Positions 35,999-47,872 of a stretch of 54,449 nucleotides of DNA are shown one piece after another. Numbering within the stretch: the stretch's first letter is position 1; every line of letters starts with the position of its first letter. A program made the translations under genes and the position numbers. Source of the stretch: Mansonella perstans (taxonomy: Eukaryota > Nematoda > Chromadorea > Rhabditida > Onchocercidae); the NCBI GenBank assembly GCA_037074765.1, contig JBAMDO010000290.1:1-54449 (forward strand), in the 5' to 3' direction. The notes below the pieces were generated by a model. The model made no database searches. It worked only from the letters and a program-made list of their open reading frames with translations, and had not been told where the DNA came from.

Positions 35999-38900
35999 CT
36001 ATACCGAGCTCCATTTTGTTGAAACATACACTGCTTCGATTAATGCTGATCGAAAACTTGGAAATAGGAAAAACATAGTATTTTCGAGCAATAAATAATA
36101 ATAAAACGGAACTGTGTGCAAAAGAACCATTTTTCTCAATTCCTTCACTCCGTATATCGTGCTACCACCGGCAGAGCAAACATTATCTTTTAAAGCAGCT
36201 GGATGATCCCAAGCTTCTGAAACCATTTTTGCTGCTCCCTGGAACAATAACGCTACGTAAGTGAAACCGTAAAAGTTTGCAAATTACATTAAAATTCAAA
36301 TTCTGATTTGTTCTAAAGACGACATTCAATTCATATTATACATGTATATATATAACTCCTTTGCACTAACTTTATACATCCATGTACATCAAGTGTTTTG
36401 TACTTCTTCCGGTTTACTTTTTATTTTATTTCAAACCTTTCAGGCTCGCAAACGACAAAACAATGCAAAAACCTAAAAATTTCCTCCCTCTAAAATAGAT
36501 TTTAGTAATAAATGATATTAGCAGTGTAAATTTTCATTGAATAATACGGTATATATGATATTTGCACATTTTCGACACAAATATTTAAACAGTTTTTACA
36601 TGCTGTAACGAGAAATGTTTCTTGTTTAATGCTCATTAGTATAAACCAAACTGTGTCGGCGTCATACCGAAAATAAAAATTCGTAGACATAAAAGAAAAT
36701 AAATGACGAATAAATGCACTGAGTATTGTATACTAGAAGTTTGCATGCTAAATAAAAGTGAAAACAAATAAATTACTCAGCGCTACTGCGCCTGACATCA
36801 TATTCCAGCAAAATTATGAACGCTGAACCATAAAAAACTTTTATCTGGTGTGGAGGACTTCTGTTATCTGTTATCTGCAGAACTTAAGACTCATAAAAAT
36901 AAGAATATTTCGAGCAGTTTACCAAAGCAGTTTGGGCAGCTAATTTCATTGAAATTGCACAGCCAACACAATCAAGAATGCCTCCGTCTGATAATGCGTC
37001 GATTGCCATGAACATCAGAAACTCAGCAGCAAAACGATTTACAATGAAATTTTCCAATGCAAACTGACATCCTAGGAGGGATTTATTTTTCAAACTTACT
37101 TCCCAAAATATGAAAGCTGAATCGAGATATATACTGTGATCTAGAATAATGAAACGAAAAAAGCAGAGCATCTCATAAGAAAATGTTCTAAGAAACAATA
37201 ACAAAACTAACAAAAGCTGGTCCAAACCCTGCAACTACTGTTGCGGCATCAACTATTTTTCGTTAATTACCACACAAATACCAACATGTTGCATGATAGA
37301 TCTGATTAACTCAATCTACAAAGAAATTACCAGTATAACAACTATAGGTTGATATCATAAGCACTAATGTCCTTTAACCTTCATTTTCCTCTTACATCAA
37401 CCACTGTTTGTTTAGAGACTCATATTCAAACCAGATCATCAAAATGAGAAAAAAAAACATATTCGGAACCTTTTCGTGCTGCAGAGGTATGAGCTACAGC
37501 GCATAATCGACGTTCCAGAACACAAAGTAACCGGGAGATCTGGCATTAGACGCTCAGTCCATTTTTCGAGACATAACCTTTGACCGTAATCTTAAATTTC
37601 TTTAAAACTATCAAGGCAATTAGAAATATCCGAACAAATAAGCCACAGTAAGATAGATACGTTTCTTACTAGTTACAAAGTTAAGGAAACTATGCTCTGA
37701 TCGTTACGTCACATTTAAAAGAAAAAGGTGTTTGGTCTTCTCATTTTCTTCCTAACTATAATGTTCTAAAAAACTATTCATTTATCTTGTACGTTCAAAT
37801 CCGAACTATTTGTCTCAAGTTCAAAGCTCTTCTAACTCCCTTTAATTATCACCAAAACATCTATAAAAAAATCTCAGCATTAAAAACAGTGGAATACACA
37901 TCGAATTTCCAAAGCAACTTCAAGTATATGTACTTCTTTCTCCAATATCTTCATGTCAACTCCACTCCACCATAATATAGACAATTAATGAAGTATTTGA
38001 AATGATGTTACTGCTCAACTCCCCCAACATTGCCATGCGCACCTCTGATTTTATCGACAAAAAAACAATTCCTGAAAACCATAGTATTTTAAATAATCTG
38101 ATGATTTCTAATTCATGATGATGATCACTACCAAGATTCTCTTGTTCTATAATACTGAGTAAAGGAATTAAAACGGGATGAGGATGGCAAACGTGCAGAC
38201 AAAAGAAAAAGTGATAGACGTAACAGCGAAAATTTGCAGTTTGATCATAACATTTTTTTTTCGTATTTTTTACGGTCATTAATTCTATGCAAAAATTACA
38301 TGAAATTCATTACTTTCAATACACGGAATTCATGGAGCTATCTACGTTGATATTACGAATATCTTTCACCTATTTGGATCCAATATTTTGCTAAGTATTT
38401 CAGTAACTAATGCGAGTGAAAAAATCCACTAGTCCATAATGTACATTATGGCATACATATATAGGTGTAAATTGGAGCTTAATCTCACAGATCATTGTCA
38501 AACGATTATAAAGCCACAATGGACTGTGGATATATATAAATTACATAATGCTTACCTTGATCATGAGCTCGGATCAGGTCATCGTTGTACACATTTACAT
38601 ATCCCAGCTGCTGCAATTTGAATTCCTCAATAAAATAATTGTGATTTATGATAAAAAGTAACATGAACGGTAGCAAGTTGACGTACATTTTTAAATCTTC
38701 CATAAAATCTACTGAATACAAAATATCTGCCACCGTTATGCAGACGATGTTGTCTTAACACTGAGAGCAATGTTATCTTTAGTTATGAGACCTGAATTAA
38801 CATGTAACTATTTTAGCATATCAAATCCTTATCTGCACAATGCATGCAAACATACAGCTACAAGCAAAATTTTTAATCGACCATACTAATAACTGCAAAA

Positions 38901-39124
38901 GTTACGAAACAAAATTGAATATTGAGTAAAATAAAACACGATTATTTCGCGATTTGTATTTGATTCAACAGTGAAATTACATATTCTCGTTTTAACAAGG
39001 GTAAGTCTATAGTAGTCACGTAGTAAGAGGTTAGGGCCTCTTGTCCACATTCCAAATTAAAAATAATACGAGTATGATACAACTTACCAGTAGATTCAAA
39101 ACCACAGATTAAAGCAGCTGTCAT
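35999..39124 (-). CDS. Divergent pyrroline-5-carboxylate reductase-like protein (proline biosynthesis family)
   Basis: P5C reductase makes proline from pyrroline-5-carboxylate using NAD(P)H. Exons in transcript order: 39124-39088 (starting MTAALICGFESTG), 38726-38683, 38610-38556, 38284-38132, 38071-38020, 37577-37470, 37140-37100, 37071-36923, 36238-35999. All phases agree, 292 residues from that ATG. Family evidence: LGYVNVYNDD; HPHPVLIPLL in place of VKP-type; RLMPDLP in place of MPNTP; AIDALSDGG then MKLAAQTAL; GAAKMV; LKDNVCSAGGSTIYGVKEL (the canonical DNV-S-GG-T block); and FRSALIEAV. The N-terminal dinucleotide loop is missing or altered: codons before the ATG read LIFIDSSK where GxGxxG is expected, and SGSGPA is replaced by VNRFAAE. 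Either an unseen first exon supplies the loop, or this is an eroded paralogue. The fourth exon boundary is the least certain. Confidence 0.72.
38434..38451. repeat. Perfect 18-bp palindrome
   Basis: ccataatgtacattatgg reads identically on both strands. It lies in an intron of the P5CR-like gene model. It could bind a dimeric factor, but nothing else supports a function. Confidence 0.8.
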
Positions 39125-40993
39125 CTTACTGCTGTCAATAAAAATTAGCTTTAGTTCCAAATCAGTATTTTTAAATAGCTTTAGCAAATTTTCAAGATCA
39201 TTCTTGATACTTCCAAAATCTTCCTTAACACTTCAATATTATACGTAAATGGAGACTAATATCAAGAATAAACTGTAAATATCTGAAACACTTACATTCA
39301 TTTTTAAAATTTCATATATCATTAATATTTCAGTTTCATTTACCATTAATTCTGAATTTTCATCTAAAATGATTGTAATTAGCTGAGAAATAAGTGATCT
39401 CCATCTTGGCTACATTTACTATTAGCAAAATCGTAAGAATCTGGAAGTATATGGAGTATACTCTTTACTTTTAATGATTCAGTAAAATTTCTGTAAAAGA
39501 TTCAAAATAGTTCATGCAATCGTAGCTGCATTTCTGCATCACCTTATTTTGCAACTCGAATCGGAACCTACGATTCACGAGGAATCTAGACGGGAAATGG
39601 CGTGAGAATCCGTGTTACGTTTACTCTCGAAGGATGTCTAGCTGCATACGAATGGTGTATGATATATGTGTTCTCAGATATGCGTAATACTTTCTTTGTC
39701 AGTTGTTGCTTCTCAAATCGTAAGTGCTTGCATTTTTTGCTTTTGGATCGGTTAAAGGAAATTTTTATTTTTAATTTGTTATAGCCTGAGAGGAGAAATT
39801 TCAGAATTTCAATTGAGGGACTTAATAATTTATAAGAAGGAGTGAGAATTTTTTGTTATTTGCATAGCTGTATTTTGCTTTTTGTAGTTCAATGCTTAGC
39901 TGTTCATTGGCAAACTTTTTTTCATCATATCATAGTGATTTTATTTCTTAACATTTCCATTTGCTCTTAACAATGTATCAATGTAAAACTATGAATTTAT
40001 GTTAAGGAATTTTTCGATCACGTAAATGGTCTATCCTGCATTAGTTTCGAAGTATTTATTGTACATGGAAATATGATTTACAGCTATTTTTGGTTATATT
40101 TTTAAAGAAATAAAAAGTTACAAAAAAAAGTTAAAAAGTTTAAAAAGTTACACTGCAGATTACACAAAGTTACACTGCAGATAAAAAGTTACACTGCAGA
40201 TTTCTGTATTGTTGAAAATGCGAAATATATCGGTATAACTCAAAAATGATTTAAATTTTTATTGAATTGCTCGCTCCGATTGATCGGTAATTTAAATGAA
40301 ACAAATCCAATGATTGGAGCTCTGAGATGAAATAAAGTTTCCATAGCAGAGAAAAATAGTCGAGAGGATACAGTGAGAAAAGTAAGGAAAATATGCGAAG
40401 GAATGGAGGAGACTAACTTGTAAAAAGTTTGTTGTTTTATAGAAAATTTCCAGCGGTGTAATAAATGATGTTGACGTTAGTCTCTCGCTTCCTGTACTAT
40501 AAAATTTTGCTCATTTCAAAAGTAAATTATAGGGCAGCAACATTGGAACATATTTTTAGAGCAGGTTTAACCTTTTTTCCACATACTAGTCTTGTCTGAG
40601 CAGGCAGCTTCAGTCATTATTTTGAGAGTTCTCAGAGCTTTTGACGATGAAATTGTGCTCTAGGATGAGACAAGTATTTGCATTCGCGAATGCTTTGCAG
40701 CAACTCTATCAAACCTCAAAGTTGTGAGTTTCTTTCTGCAAAATGACAGGTACTCGTATACTGTAGATGGGCAGAGGTCAATCATCTAATGCGCTGACCA
40801 CGCATGTATTTCAAAGTCAACCAATTGCACGTTCGGGCAAGGTGTTCTTTTGACGCAGATCAAACTTCGTGTGTGGTCACTCTACCTTGGTGGTCTCGTG
40901 CATTGAGTGAACGGCAATGTGACAATTTGACTTCACTTGGTGGGAACTTCCTCTGGGGTTATTTATATATGTGTATGTGTGCATGTGTGTGTA

Positions 40994-41024
<31 letters not shown>

Positions 41025-42160
41025 GTGTATGTGTATATGTTTCTATCTACATACACTGTTTAGATAAACTTTTCCTGGTCTGAAATGGTTTGTTGGACAG
41101 TAATTTAGCTGCAACCGTTATTGGATCGAAAACGCGTAGCCACAAATCGTGCAACCGTTTATCGGCTTGATATTATATATAATGGTGAAATGGTAGATAA
41201 AGGAAATAAGTTAACGTTGAAATTTATTGCTCAAAGTTTTTAATTGGTTTCGACCAATTTCATAGCACGTTTTGTTGATGAAAGTTATATTGGTGCCACT
41301 TTTTCTATTTGTAGTTCTACGTTTGAAGTAGGAAGTGAAAGCAATAGGATTTCTTTTTCTCAGCGTCTCTTGTTTAGAAAATATATGATGTTGGTGCACT
41401 TCAAACGTTACATTGAGATAGCCAGGGTTATACAACAATAAAATCCAGCATTGTTCTGAAATGGGGCTCAATCTGTCACTTTCAGGGTAACAACTCGTTA
41501 TTTCCAACTATCCAGGTCCTTGGCTGCAATCTCTTGGTTCCGTCCACATTTGCTTACTTTAAAAAATTTCCCAGCAATAGTGCAATGATTTGCATAGGCA
41601 TTACACAGCACTTACTTTTATGGCTTTAAATTCCTATATGCATGGAATGACAATAGCTTCCAGTGTAAGACGATTTGGAAGCTTGGGATGCGATAAATGG
41701 TAATGAGAAAGTTCTGATTTGTAAACTCATTGTTGATGCAATCGAAATAAACAAAAGTGGTACAGACAAAATCAAAAAGTTATTACAAAGTAGATATTAG
41801 GAATGCATGAAAAAACAATCATATACCAATGTGATAAAATCGCTGATGATTACACAGTCAAATGAAAAATGTTTACAGTGATGAGAAAAGAAATGACCAT
41901 TAAGTGAACACAACCAAAAAAATCACAGAAGCAGTGTAGTATTTGATTATACTAAAACACAATTTCTCCTTTCAAGTATTATAGCAGTTTACCTTCAAAT
42001 TACGTTAACTTCGAAATCTTCACTAATATAATTCATGATTCTGATTTTCATTACATGTTTTAAATTTCAAATGATTACATAAAAGGAGCATAATAAATAG
42101 AACGTATGAAAAATATTAACATCAATCGACAAAAGCATCAGCATGGAAATCTAGTAATTT
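39125..42160. other. Region between the P5CR-like gene and plastin
   Basis: A first exon of the P5CR-like gene might lie here, but none with the expected glycine-rich loop was found. Open frames at 39602-39784 (+), 40804-41067 (+) and 41211-41507 (both strands) show no recognisable domain; the second is partly translation of the GT repeat. Three copies of aaagttacactgcagat occur at about 40143-40202. Confidence 0.45.
40964..41046. repeat. (GT/GTAT)n microsatellite
   Basis: A long run of GT units interrupted by AT. Confidence 0.95.
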
Positions 42161-45100
42161 TTATTCGTGGTTTCCCAGTGGTTCCACTGGTGATGATGCA
42201 TTTTTCACGTTGGGCATATAATCACGCGCCATTAAACACGCAAAGACAGTCATTACCATTCTCGGTTTAACCTAAGAAATGTAGTATGTCAAAACTCTAA
42301 ATGAAACTTTAGATAATAACTTATGCAATTAAAGTGAAAATGAACCTCAACAATGTCTTCCGGCAAAGCATAGATTTTCGCACCAATTTTGCGTCCGGAT
42401 GTGATTGCGTATTTCGCATTCACCAAATTATCCTGGAAGAAAGCTGGTTCAGAAATTTTGCTTTTTGTTTTACAACACAAACGGATATGGATTTCATCTT
42501 GGACCAAAGTTCCTAGTGAGTAAATCAACAAACACAGATGAAACTAACCTCAGCAGTACCAGTTTTTACAAGTGAATAACTGATTGTGCCTGGTTTGATT
42601 GATTCAATAAGATCCAGAACGACGCAAGCGTCAGATATTATTGGGTCTTGAAAGCTTTTTATAGACCTTTTTCGGTCGGAAGACGCTAACTGCAAATGCA
42701 ATAAGCGGTTATTAGTATGCGCCCGCATATTTAAAAAAATTTTTGAATGATTTCATGATTATGAAGTTTCGAATGAAGGACAGAAATGTTGAGCGCATTA
42801 AATTCAGAAACTTTTGCAAAGCTTTACGATTTACGATATCGCTGCATTCGTAGAGTAAGCACTGTTCGTAAACGTACTTTTTTATTTACCCATGCAATAA
42901 TTTCTTTATCAGTTGCCAAAGAATCACCACTATGCGTACACTGCGCCAATATGGTTAACGTGTAGGCGCGCATCAGCTGCCATACCAAAGCTGAAAGAAA
43001 AATACGACTGGAAGACAGTACCATGATCTTCCCTCCCTTTAACTGATGTTTTTATTCCTAAACTTTCTCAGAATCACCCAGAGAAATTTTCCCCATCTTG
43101 ACTACACGTAATCAGTAAATTCGTCCTAGTAATAATTGCTAATAAATATCGATTTCGAACCTTTAGTCTCACGTACAGCATTCTCTGAAATTATGAGTTA
43201 ACAAACCAAGCGTAAGCGTTTGATTGCCATCATAAATGTCTTTGCCCTGTATTCCAACTAATGAAAACCGCAGCTGTTTACCAAGCTCAATTGCATAGTT
43301 GCAGTTCTGGATCTGGTCCATCATGCCTTTTAATTTGGAAAACTTCTTAACCACTCGTTTCCAATTTACCATTCCGGGGCGAATTATATCATAAAGCTGC
43401 AAAATTAATTTACAACCAAGTCACTGCCTAGTAAACAAACAAAACAAAAAATGAACTGTTACATTATGTACACTGAAAACTAACTTGGAAAATAATAACA
43501 CCACTACAGAGATCGCTAAAGAGCCAGTTGACGTGTGGATCAACACCCATGCTGTTCATCCAATTCCTATACGTCTTTTCCTCACGTGTTTCATCAGCAG
43601 CATCGATTTCTGAAAATCAAATTTCATTGCATTGAAACAAAACAAACCAAAAATAAAACTAAGAAAATCGGAATCCTTTGTTGAAATATCGTCTGGAAGC
43701 CTCTATTGATCAAAACAACAAATAACCTTCTATCCCGCCCTATCTATTCAATTGATGACTAATTTAACAGATCTCTCTCTGCTTTTCTCTCATCGTTCTT
43801 GACATAATAACAGTAGAATTCACCAAATTCATCAAATTCGTTTACTCCTGGCTCTGGAAGACCTGGATATTTATTGAAAAGATTGGCAACGAATGCCAGA
43901 TTTAATTTATAGTTTCCTTGAATAACATCGTTTGGTGTAACAAATTCACGACAGTCTATCTTCTCAGCTTCATTCAACATCGCCGCCGCCCTTCGCATGC
44001 TATCCTGCAAGAACAATTGAAGATTTAAAAGTCGGAATAGTGCGTGTTCTTTATCGTAACTGCTCCCTGTTTCTGATATAATGACCGATAAAGCTTGAAC
44101 TTGAAATGACCTGATTTTTTAGAATTTGAAGTAAGCACAAAAAAACTTGGTGAAAATGGAGCAAGATGTTTTTTAATGTAAACGTCGTTAAACTGCATAT
44201 TTTGCATCATAAATATTACAATTTTTTATCTTATCAGTTATACTTAAGTTCTGAACTTTGAGTCAAAAATTTTATACATTATGTTTGTGTTAAGATATAT
44301 ACTTCCAGCCAGCTTTTCTATTCTCAATCGACTGAATTGAGACTGCTCAATTCTGAAACATAGCAGTAGATAGAAGCATGCAATTTTTGCCTCTTAGTTT
44401 TGCAGTATAGCAGCAATATTTAAATTTGAAAAAATCATGTTAAATTTTGGTAAACGTAGACAGAGATGCTGTATTTTGCAAGTGAATTGGTCAAGAGTCT
44501 CTTGTAAGAATTAAATGAATGAAAAACCTGCTTTGAGAATTAAATGAATGAAAAGTGCTAAACAGGCTAATACAGCTAAAGAAATACAGAATTCTCAGCA
44601 GCACTGGCTAAATCGGAGCTAAGATTAAGATCAAAAAACGGAGCTAAAAAGAAACTGTGAAATAAACGGGTGGTTGTGGTAGAATTATGCGACTTTCAAA
44701 ATAATATGAACATAGAGATGAGCTGAGCGAAACACGTCAACACTGATGTCAACCAATAACGATTTTGAATGCTACCAGCGATTAATATTAAGAGCTAAGG
44801 AACTTGACATACCTTAATAGAGAGTGGATGAAGGGTCACATTAGCTGCTTTTGGAGCAATTTCATTAAGTAAATAAGTGTAAATCTCTGAGTCGACAACA
44901 TCGGCAGTGAAATTCGTCAGCGTTCGATTCAAGTTAGCCTTTAAACACTTTAGATGAAATGAAATGAATTGAAATATAATTACGCCTGATTTGATCATTA
45001 TATGACAATTCATTCTCCACTGAATTTGTCTTTATTCCATTAGGATCACCACAATCAACAAAAAGTGACAGTGAATATAAGATGCTGGTAACAATCAGTT

Positions 45101-46859
45101 TAAAATTTCCATTTGAAGAGAAATTATCAATCAAATTCTGTATTCCTCCCCTTTTTGATTTCGAAATCCACTGCAACTCGAAAAGACTTGGAAGAATAAA
45201 TTGTCATTTTATTCTCGTTAGTGAAAGCAGAAACTTATGGCATCTTAATGAACTGCAATGAAAATACCTTAGCTAAATGATAATTGACCCAACGTATCAG
45301 AATTTGTTCTGGTGAAAGCTTGCGTAAATCATCCAGTGTTTCACCTTCTTGCAACAGTCGAAATAGTCCAGGAACATGTCTTAAGTCAATTTGGTTGAAT
45401 AAACCGATCTGTAATATTAAAATAATTACTGTCTTTAGTCATCCAGCTCTCTTTAGTATTATTCACAAACATTTTCATGCAAAGAATCAACAAGTCTGCA
45501 AATATTCAACCATTTAACTTTAAATATTTAAAATACAATCACAGCGTGAATTCTACTGCGACACTTACATGTTACGTTAAACATGACTCAGAAACGAGAT
45601 AGTGGTAGGGAAACCAGGCTTCCTGAACAGATTTTTTCCCAAGAAAATTGCTGAAATATAACACAATTTGAAAATCAGAAAATTACAATTATACCCGAAT
45701 GATCTGCCACAGAAGGCCAAGTACGAGATGGGGTCTGCCTTTACTCAGATCATCACCGTCAATATTGACGATATTACATCCGATAGCTTGCGCTGACATA
45801 AGTGCCAATGTCAAATTCTCCAGTTTTGTATAAGTATTCAAATGCTTTTTGTTAATGGCTCTTTCATCGATGGTGTCAGGTACTGCCAAATTGATGAGTT
45901 TGCTGCAAATAAAATTCAAGGAAATGACTTTCACCTAATTCAGCTGCTAAGACTAGCTGCTAAGTTGCAATATTTCTTTTCTTTTCCCACTCGCATAAAA
46001 TTAGGCCGGACGGTAAAACTTGGTGGAATTAACAAAGAGATATACCATATGATAAGCCCGTCTCGCACCTTATGATAAAGGTCTCCACTATCAGTTTTTA
46101 CAGGCACCAAATCTTTCAAATCCGAATCGCAGCACAAATTACTGTTGATCCAGTTTGAAAAAGCTACCTCCTCCTACAACAAAGTTCCCAGAGTTTTTTT
46201 ATTAGCATCTAATATTTAAAAGAATAGTAGAAAAAAATTCTGATAGAAATGCAAAGGATTAAGTGGATCCGTTTCATAAAACAGACCTCGACTCTAATGG
46301 TGTGTACGATTTCCTCGTTACTCTGTTCTGATAGCCCTTTTACTGTATAAGCACCAGTCACTGAACCAATTCGCTGTTTCCATTCATTCACTTCCTGATC
46401 TCTTTCGCTACGTAATTCAACAAACAAATTTTGGAAGTCATCGAATGCCAAGTCTTTTTCGTTTCCATACCGTTTCATTAGTTCGCGAAACTAGAAGGAA
46501 CGTTTTTAGTTTATGAAAACAATTTCCACTTCATTTATCGACTTCCAATTTTATGATAATAAATTTACCTGGAAACCTGGAAGATCAATGCCTGCAATTT
46601 TAAGTGCTTCCTGAACATCTGCGATTGGTATTGTGCCGCAACCACTTTCATCAACCTAAATAAAAGTGATGAAAGAACACAACTATATCACTATGGTCAG
46701 TTGGTCATTCAACAATATAACTTTCTTTAATTGACACCATATTACGGCTTAATATGCAAACCAATTATTATGTGAATGGCAAAATCTAGAATGAATTTGA
46801 CAAAAACTGACCGTTGAAAATCTTCCGGCAAGATCAATGATCTGCTCTCTCGTCAACAT
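42161..46859 (-). CDS. plst-1: Plastin / fimbrin, actin-bundling protein
   Basis: Plastin cross-links actin filaments into tight bundles through two actin-binding domains, each made of two calponin-homology (CH) domains, after N-terminal EF-hands. Exons in transcript order: 46859-46812, 46655-46569, 46490-46287, 46173-46046, 45902-45695, 45408-45268, 44938-44813, 44004-43824, 43609-43485, 43396-43207, 42990-42878, 42689-42549, 42432-42346, 42271-42161. All phases agree: 629 residues, matching the ~627-630 of vertebrate plastins. EF-hand region: [13 protein letters not shown] then [13 protein letters not shown]1: [17 protein letters not shown] and [15 protein letters not shown]2: [29 protein letters not shown]3: [24 protein letters not shown] and [18 protein letters not shown]4: [21 protein letters not shown]. 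The tail extends about 16 residues past the usual end. A splice acceptor sits 31 nt upstream of the ATG (46891-46893), so the 5' UTR is probably spliced or trans-spliced. The EF-hand part is short and the loops look weak. Confidence 0.96.
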
Positions 46860-46893
46860 TGACAATAGGAGTTCGTACCGTTGAAGCACTCTG

Positions 46894-47350
46894 AAATCTT
46901 TGTTACTATTTGGAACGAATAAACAGACTATATCGATGATAATACGCCTTCTAAATTCGATGATATCAGCGACCACTGAATCTTGAGATTTCGGGTCCTG
47001 GCAACTTCTACCTTACTTTTGGCAGATTTCATCTTTTGCTACCCAACATTTTTTTTCAGCACACTTCTTTACACAATTTTTATCGTTCTCTTTCACTTTT
47101 TCAACCATTCCAATTTCTTCCATTTTAATTTCAAATACAACTAAATGATTCTTTTTAATGCTTTTAATGTTTTTCAGCCTGTAAAGTACTTATTTCTCAA
47201 ATATGATCAACTCCTCTTCTTCCTTCATTTTGCTACCTCAGCCCATCTTATCACCTACTTACTTGAGACATTCAATGCTTTTCGTTGCATACTACCAAAT
47301 GTGAAATGTCTCTTTTGAACATACTTTGCTTGCTCTTAATATGATTGTAA
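46894..47350. other. Presumed plastin upstream region
   Basis: Thymine-rich on the plus strand, with no gene recognised. It separates the plastin 5' end from the 40-bp minisatellite and probably contains the plastin promoter, but no specific element is identifiable. Confidence 0.45.
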
Positions 47351-47872
47351 AGTGATGTGATACACCATTGCTATCAGTGGTGCAACATGAAGTGATGCGG
47401 TATACCATTGCTACCAATGGTGTAATACGAAGTGATGCGGTATACCATTGCTACCAATGGTGTAATACGAAGTGATGCGATATACCATTGCTACCAATGG
47501 TGTAACACGTGGGATGCGGTACACCATTGCTACCAATGGTGTAACACGAAGTGATGTGGTATACCATTGCTACCAATGGTGTAATACGAAGTGATGCGGT
47601 ATACCATTGCTACCAATGGTGTAATACGAATCATTGCTACAATGTGTAAACGAGTGATGGTACCATTGCTACCAATGGTGTAACACGTGGGATGCGGTAC
47701 ACCATTGCTACCAATGGTGTAATACGAAGTGATGCGGTATACCATTGCTACCAATGGTGTAACACGAAGTGATGTGGTATACCATTGCTACCAATGGTGT
47801 AATACGAAGTGATGCGGTATACCATTGTACCAGTGGTATAACACGTGGGATGCACCAATGTTGTAACACGAA
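47351..47872. repeat. 40-bp minisatellite with an inverted repeat in every unit
   Basis: About 13 copies of a 40-bp unit (gtgatgcggtataccattgc followed by taccaatggtgtaatacgaa). Ends and a central region near 47630-47660 are degenerate. Within each unit ACCATTG and CAATGGT pair across a CTAC spacer; some copies extend the arms to 9 bp (ACACCATTG / CAATGGTGT). The array begins about 460 bp upstream of the plastin 5' end. Open frames through it (47530-47754 and 47788-48015) are repeat artefacts. Confidence 0.95.

Noticed and set aside
40804..41067. 87-codon plus-strand frame ending in Cys/Val/Met repeats
   Set aside because: The second half is translation of the GT microsatellite; the first half shows no domain or splice context.
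41211..41507. Overlapping open frames on both strands of 65-98 codons
   Set aside because: Neither strand shows a domain, and no splice sites connect them to plastin or the P5CR-like gene.
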